A DNA stretch of 64,000 nt, from positions 1 to 64,000 of the forward strand of contig NZ_JBGRUO010000019.1 in NCBI RefSeq assembly GCF_041537905.1. Reading direction: 5' to 3'. Position 1 is the first letter of the stretch, and each line of letters starts with the position of its first letter. The notes below the pieces were generated by a model. That model did not search any database, was not told the DNA's origin, and saw only the letters and a list, made by a program, of their open reading frames with translations. The DNA is from Ruegeria_C sp041537905 (GTDB lineage Bacteria; Pseudomonadota; Alphaproteobacteria; Rhodobacterales; Rhodobacteraceae). The position numbers and the translations under genes were made by a program. Below are positions 61,635 to 64,000 of the stretch, piece by piece.

Positions 61635-62647
61635 TGGGTCAGACCAAAAGCAGGCAGTTCATCCGCGATCTGCTCCAATGCATAGATGGCGCGGACGGTC
61701 GGGCTCATGGCATGGGCGTCGATGGTGATGATCCGGCCTTCCTTGACGGCGGTCATTTCCTTGGCGACCGGGTCGCTCATAAGGAATGCGCGCTTTTTCT
61801 CGACGTCGTCCGCCGGGAAACGGCGGCGGTCCATTTCGGCAATCACAATGAAGGTCGGATCAGCCTTGGCGATGGTTTCCCAGCCCACAAGCGGCCATTC
61901 CTCGCCCGAGGTAACCACATTATCGACACCCAGCTTGTCCATCATGTAAGCAGGAACGCCCTGCTGACCGGCGACATAAGGGTCTGACTCCATATCCGCC
62001 GACGAGAACCAGAACAGCGCCGAGGACCCCTCTGGCAGGTTCAGGCCTGCGGCCTTGGCGATGGCCTGTTCCTCGCGGGTTTTCAGATCGTCTACCAGCG
62101 CGGCACCCGCATCCTGAGCATCATAGATTTCGGCAAGCTGTTCGATGCTGGTGTACAATTGCTGGGTCGAGAACAGTTCCGACCGTGTGCCATCGACCCC
62201 AACCGAGTTATCCTTGGCCGCGCAATCGGTGGGCATCACATAGGTGGGCACGTTCACATCGTGAAACATCTCGCGCGTGGCGACGATCCCTTCGGCTCCC
62301 ACATGCCATTCATACATGACTGTGACCAGTTGGGGTTTCTTGCCAACGACGCTTTCAAAGCTGGGATCATTATCGGCCAGACGTTCGATCTTGTCGTTGA
62401 TCTCTTTGAACTCGGGCAGGACCGGGTTGAACCAGACCGAGGTGCCCGAGAGTTTGTCCTGCTGGCCCAGCAGATACAGGATTTCGGTCGTGGACTGCCC
62501 GATGGTCACGGTGCTGTCGGGTGCCTTGTCGAAGGTCAGCGTGTGGCCGCAATTCTCAATGGTCAGCGGATAGCTGGTCTTATCCGCAAAGGCCGGTGCG
62601 CTCAGCACAGCGGCCAGCGCGGTCAGGGTGATGAATTTGGATGTCAT
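61631..62647 (-). CDS. btuF: Corrinoid-type ABC transporter substrate-binding protein (BtuF-like)
   Basis: The 338-residue periplasmic protein starts at 62647 (MTSKFITL) with a signal peptide ending near AFADK. It has the helical-backbone binding-protein fold (peripla_BP_2): CGHTLTFDKAPDSTVTIGQSTTEILYLLG and DNVVTSGEEWPLVGWETI. The protein is longer than E. coli BtuF and resembles siderophore-type proteins. The riboswitch upstream is the main reason to assign corrinoids. Cobalt-loaded or iron-chelate substrates remain possible. Confidence 0.85.
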   Translation of the reverse strand: MTSKFITLTALAAVLSAPAFADKTSYPLTIENCGHTLTFDKAPDSTVTIGQSTTEILYLLGQQDKLSGTSVWFNPVLPEFKEINDKIERLADNDPSFESVVGKKPQLVTVMYEWHVGAEGIVATREMFHDVNVPTYVMPTDCAAKDNSVGVDGTRSELFSTQQLYTSIEQLAEIYDAQDAGAALVDDLKTREEQAIAKAAGLNLPEGSSALFWFSSADMESDPYVAGQQGVPAYMMDKLGVDNVVTSGEEWPLVGWETIAKADPTFIVIAEMDRRRFPADDVEKKRAFLMSDPVAKEMTAVKEGRIITIDAHAMSPTVRAIYALEQIADELPAFGLTQ

Positions 62648-62803
62648 TGTCTTGGCTCCGGTAAATCCGATGCCGGGGTTTGAAAACAGAAAGAAAAAGG
62701 CCAGCAACCGGGCAGGCAAGTGCACTAATCCATGCACGGCACAAAGGTGTCAGTCGCATCACGATCCTTTCCCGAGCAACCCCGCCCGGTGGTTCAGGTT
62801 TAC

Positions 62804-62974
62804 GTCGGCAGGTCTCCTGACTGACGGATCTTAGCTGGCCCTGACCTTCCCAGACCGTTTGGCCCAGTGGTATGTTCAGAGCTGGCTCACCGCCTACAGT
62901 TGCGGGGGCAGTTTCGGTTCATATGGGTCTGACCCATATGGCGAATTCCCTGTTAGGTCCGAATGGACACCGAC
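62804..62974 (-). ncRNA. Cobalamin (B12) riboswitch
   Basis: On the minus strand this stretch has the full aptamer signature: CTGCCCCCGCAACTGTA, CCACTGGG, GGGAAGG and the B12 box GTCAGGAGACCTGCC (within 62806-62822). The P1 stem can form from GTCGG (62970-62974) and CCGAC (62804-62808). Inside the aptamer, a 21-base palindrome (62920-62940) forms an extra-long perfect hairpin. It lies 157 bases upstream of the BtuF-like start, so it should repress the transport operon when cobalamin is bound. No gene lies in the rest of 62648-63321. Confidence 0.95.
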
Positions 62975-63321
62975 AAACCGCGCATGACATCTCAGGGCTG
63001 TATCGTCAAGATTCGAAATCATCCAAAGATGGTCAGTCGTCAATTCTGCTAGCGCAACGCTGCCCCTTTTGGCACGCCGCAACGAAGCTTTTGGGCCCTT
63101 GTTGAGCGACAAGTATCGGCGGATCGTCAGCTATGCAACTTGGCAAGGCCTAAACCGCTTCTTGTCGGCTTAGGTCTTACGGCCCGGGCAGCGCCAATAA
63201 GCACAAGATACATCAAACCCAAGATCGCATCAGAGGGTCAATTACCAGCGATTCTGCCACTTGAGCTTGCTGATACGTTATACTATCACAGGTAAATCTG
63301 AACCAGATTCTGTGTGAAATC

Positions 63322-64000
63322 GTGGCGCTTTCCCCTTGCCTGTCCATTGACCGATTAACGGTTTCTCTGAATGGGCAATCGATCCTGAACGGTATCGATC
63401 TTGTGCTTGAACCGGGTCAGCGGGTTGCCCTGCTGGGCCAATCCGGATCCGGCAAGTCCATGACGGCACGGGCCGCTCTGGGCCTGCTTCCGCCGCAGGC
63501 CGAGATCACCGGGCGGATCGACGTTGGCGGTGTTGATGTCACCCGCACGCCGGCCCTCTCGCGGCCCGCATCAGCACGGCCGGCGATGGTGATGCAGGAT
63601 ACGCAGGCGGCGCTCAACCCGTTGACAACCATCGGTTATCAGCTTGAACAACCGCTGCGAAAATCAGGTTTGGGTGCCGCGGACGCGCGCCGAGCAAGCA
63701 TCGACCTTCTGGCGCGGGTCGGCATGCCCGAGCCTGAGCAGATCGCGCGGCGGTGTTCTCCCGAATTGTCGGGCGGTCAGCGACAGCGGGTTTGTATTGC
63801 GATGGCCGTCGCCTGCAAGGCTCAGACAATCATCGGGGACGAACCCACCTCGGCGCTGGATGTGGTGACGCAGGCTCAGATCCTGAGGCTTTTGCGCGAC
63901 GTCACCCAAGCCCCCGGCGGGCCGGGCCTGTTGCTGATTACCCATGACCTTCACGCAGCCGCGCATCTATGTGACCGCGCCCTTGTCATCGAGGCAGGGC
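63322..64000 (+). CDS. Peptide/nickel-type ABC transporter ATP-binding protein, truncated by window end
   Basis: The frame is open from a stop at 63271 to the window end. The first plausible start is GTG at 63322 (VALSPCLSIDRLTVSL), with only a weak ribosome binding site. The 226 visible residues hold Walker A GQSGSGKSM at about 39-47, the Q-loop VMQDTQAALNPLTTIG, signature LSGGQRQR and Walker B TIIGDEPTSALDVVTQ, with the switch His in ITHDLHAAAHLC. This is the DppD/NikD subfamily. The first Walker B residues (TIIGDE) are less hydrophobic than usual. Partner permease genes would be outside the window. Confidence 0.85.
   Translation, partial: MALSPCLSIDRLTVSLNGQSILNGIDLVLEPGQRVALLGQSGSGKSMTARAALGLLPPQAEITGRIDVGGVDVTRTPALSRPASARPAMVMQDTQAALNPLTTIGYQLEQPLRKSGLGAADARRASIDLLARVGMPEPEQIARRCSPELSGGQRQRVCIAMAVACKAQTIIGDEPTSALDVVTQAQILRLLRDVTQAPGGPGLLLITHDLHAAAHLCDRALVIEAG

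Noticed and set aside
62894..63112. 72-codon minus-strand frame upstream of the BtuF-like gene
   Set aside because: It runs through the cobalamin riboswitch aptamer, including its palindrome, so conservation there reflects RNA structure and not a protein.
63261..63284. Promoter for the last ABC ATPase gene (TTGAGC with TATACT)
   Set aside because: TATACT is a good -10 sequence, but the spacing to TTGAGC is only 12 bases, so a sigma-70 promoter is not convincing.
1..64000. CRISPR arrays, tRNA and rRNA genes
   Set aside because: No regularly spaced repeats, cloverleaf-like intergenic stretches or rRNA signatures were noticed in the gaps; a covariance-model scan would be decisive.

Overview
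The window looks like chromosomal DNA from a high-GC alphaproteobacterium of the family Rhodobacteraceae (Roseobacter group). The reasons are the strong G/C bias at third codon positions, a DmdB-type methylmercaptopropionate-CoA ligase, a TAXI-type TRAP transporter, the gene trio small 'virulence factor' protein / methylenetetrahydrofolate reductase / pterin-binding methyltransferase, and the order yicC-gmk-(gamma-carbonic anhydrase)-phoR-pstSCAB-phoU-phoB. Species assignment is an inference; no rRNA or tRNA gene was seen.

Layout. 1-63: edge of an IS630-type transposase gene. 0.2-6.7 kb: HemG-like flavodoxin, gyrA, usg, a secreted caspase-like protein and a radical SAM protein. 6.8-10.6 kb: zwf-pgl-pgi (entry to the Entner-Doudoroff/pentose phosphate routes) behind a LacI-type palindrome. 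10.7-16.8 kb: DmdB-like acyl-CoA ligase, then a TAXI TRAP transporter with a universal stress protein. 17.0-28.3 kb: a transport-rich region on the minus strand (dipeptide-type ABC system, polar amino acid ABC system, a second orphan peptide-binding protein, a secreted DUF4329/JAMM-like protein). It is interrupted at 22.5-23.7 kb by three plus-strand NHLP-type RiPP precursor genes. 28.5-33.1 kb: flavin oxidoreductase-like protein and an AttH/LolDE-like cassette. 33.3-39.2 kb: membrane and envelope genes (K+ channel, cardiolipin synthase, holin-like protein, AI-2E family and YihY family proteins) with an HDAC-family deacetylase. 39.3-43.0 kb: YVTN beta-propeller, rlmE, DUF2007-like protein, Ppx/GppA. 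43.2-45.5 kb: one-carbon trio. 45.7-56.4 kb: yicC-gmk-gammaCA-PLP enzyme-phoR-pstSCAB-phoU-phoB with Pho boxes before pstS. 56.4-58.6 kb: divergent LysR regulator and glutaryl-CoA dehydrogenase. 58.7-59.8 kb: GST and pseudoazurin. 59.8-63.0 kb: BtuFCD-like ABC importer under a cobalamin riboswitch. 63.3 kb to the end: start of another ABC ATPase gene, cut by the window edge.

How the parts work together. DmdB (DMSP demethylation products), the methyl-tetrahydrofolate genes and cobalamin uptake fit one-carbon/methyl metabolism of marine roseobacters, although they are not one operon. The Pst/Pho block is a complete phosphate uptake and sensing unit.

The most unusual locus is the NHLP trio at 22.5-23.7 kb. 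The three leaders are the same length and align without gaps (DPH at 31-33, RVVQD at 50-54, QGG at 81-83, a single Cys at 88). Each is followed by a short, variable, beta-branched hydrophobic core. No lanthionine synthetase, YcaO, C39-peptidase exporter or other recognisable RiPP maturase lies beside them. A structured 5' leader precedes the first gene. This is the best candidate for an undescribed system in the window.
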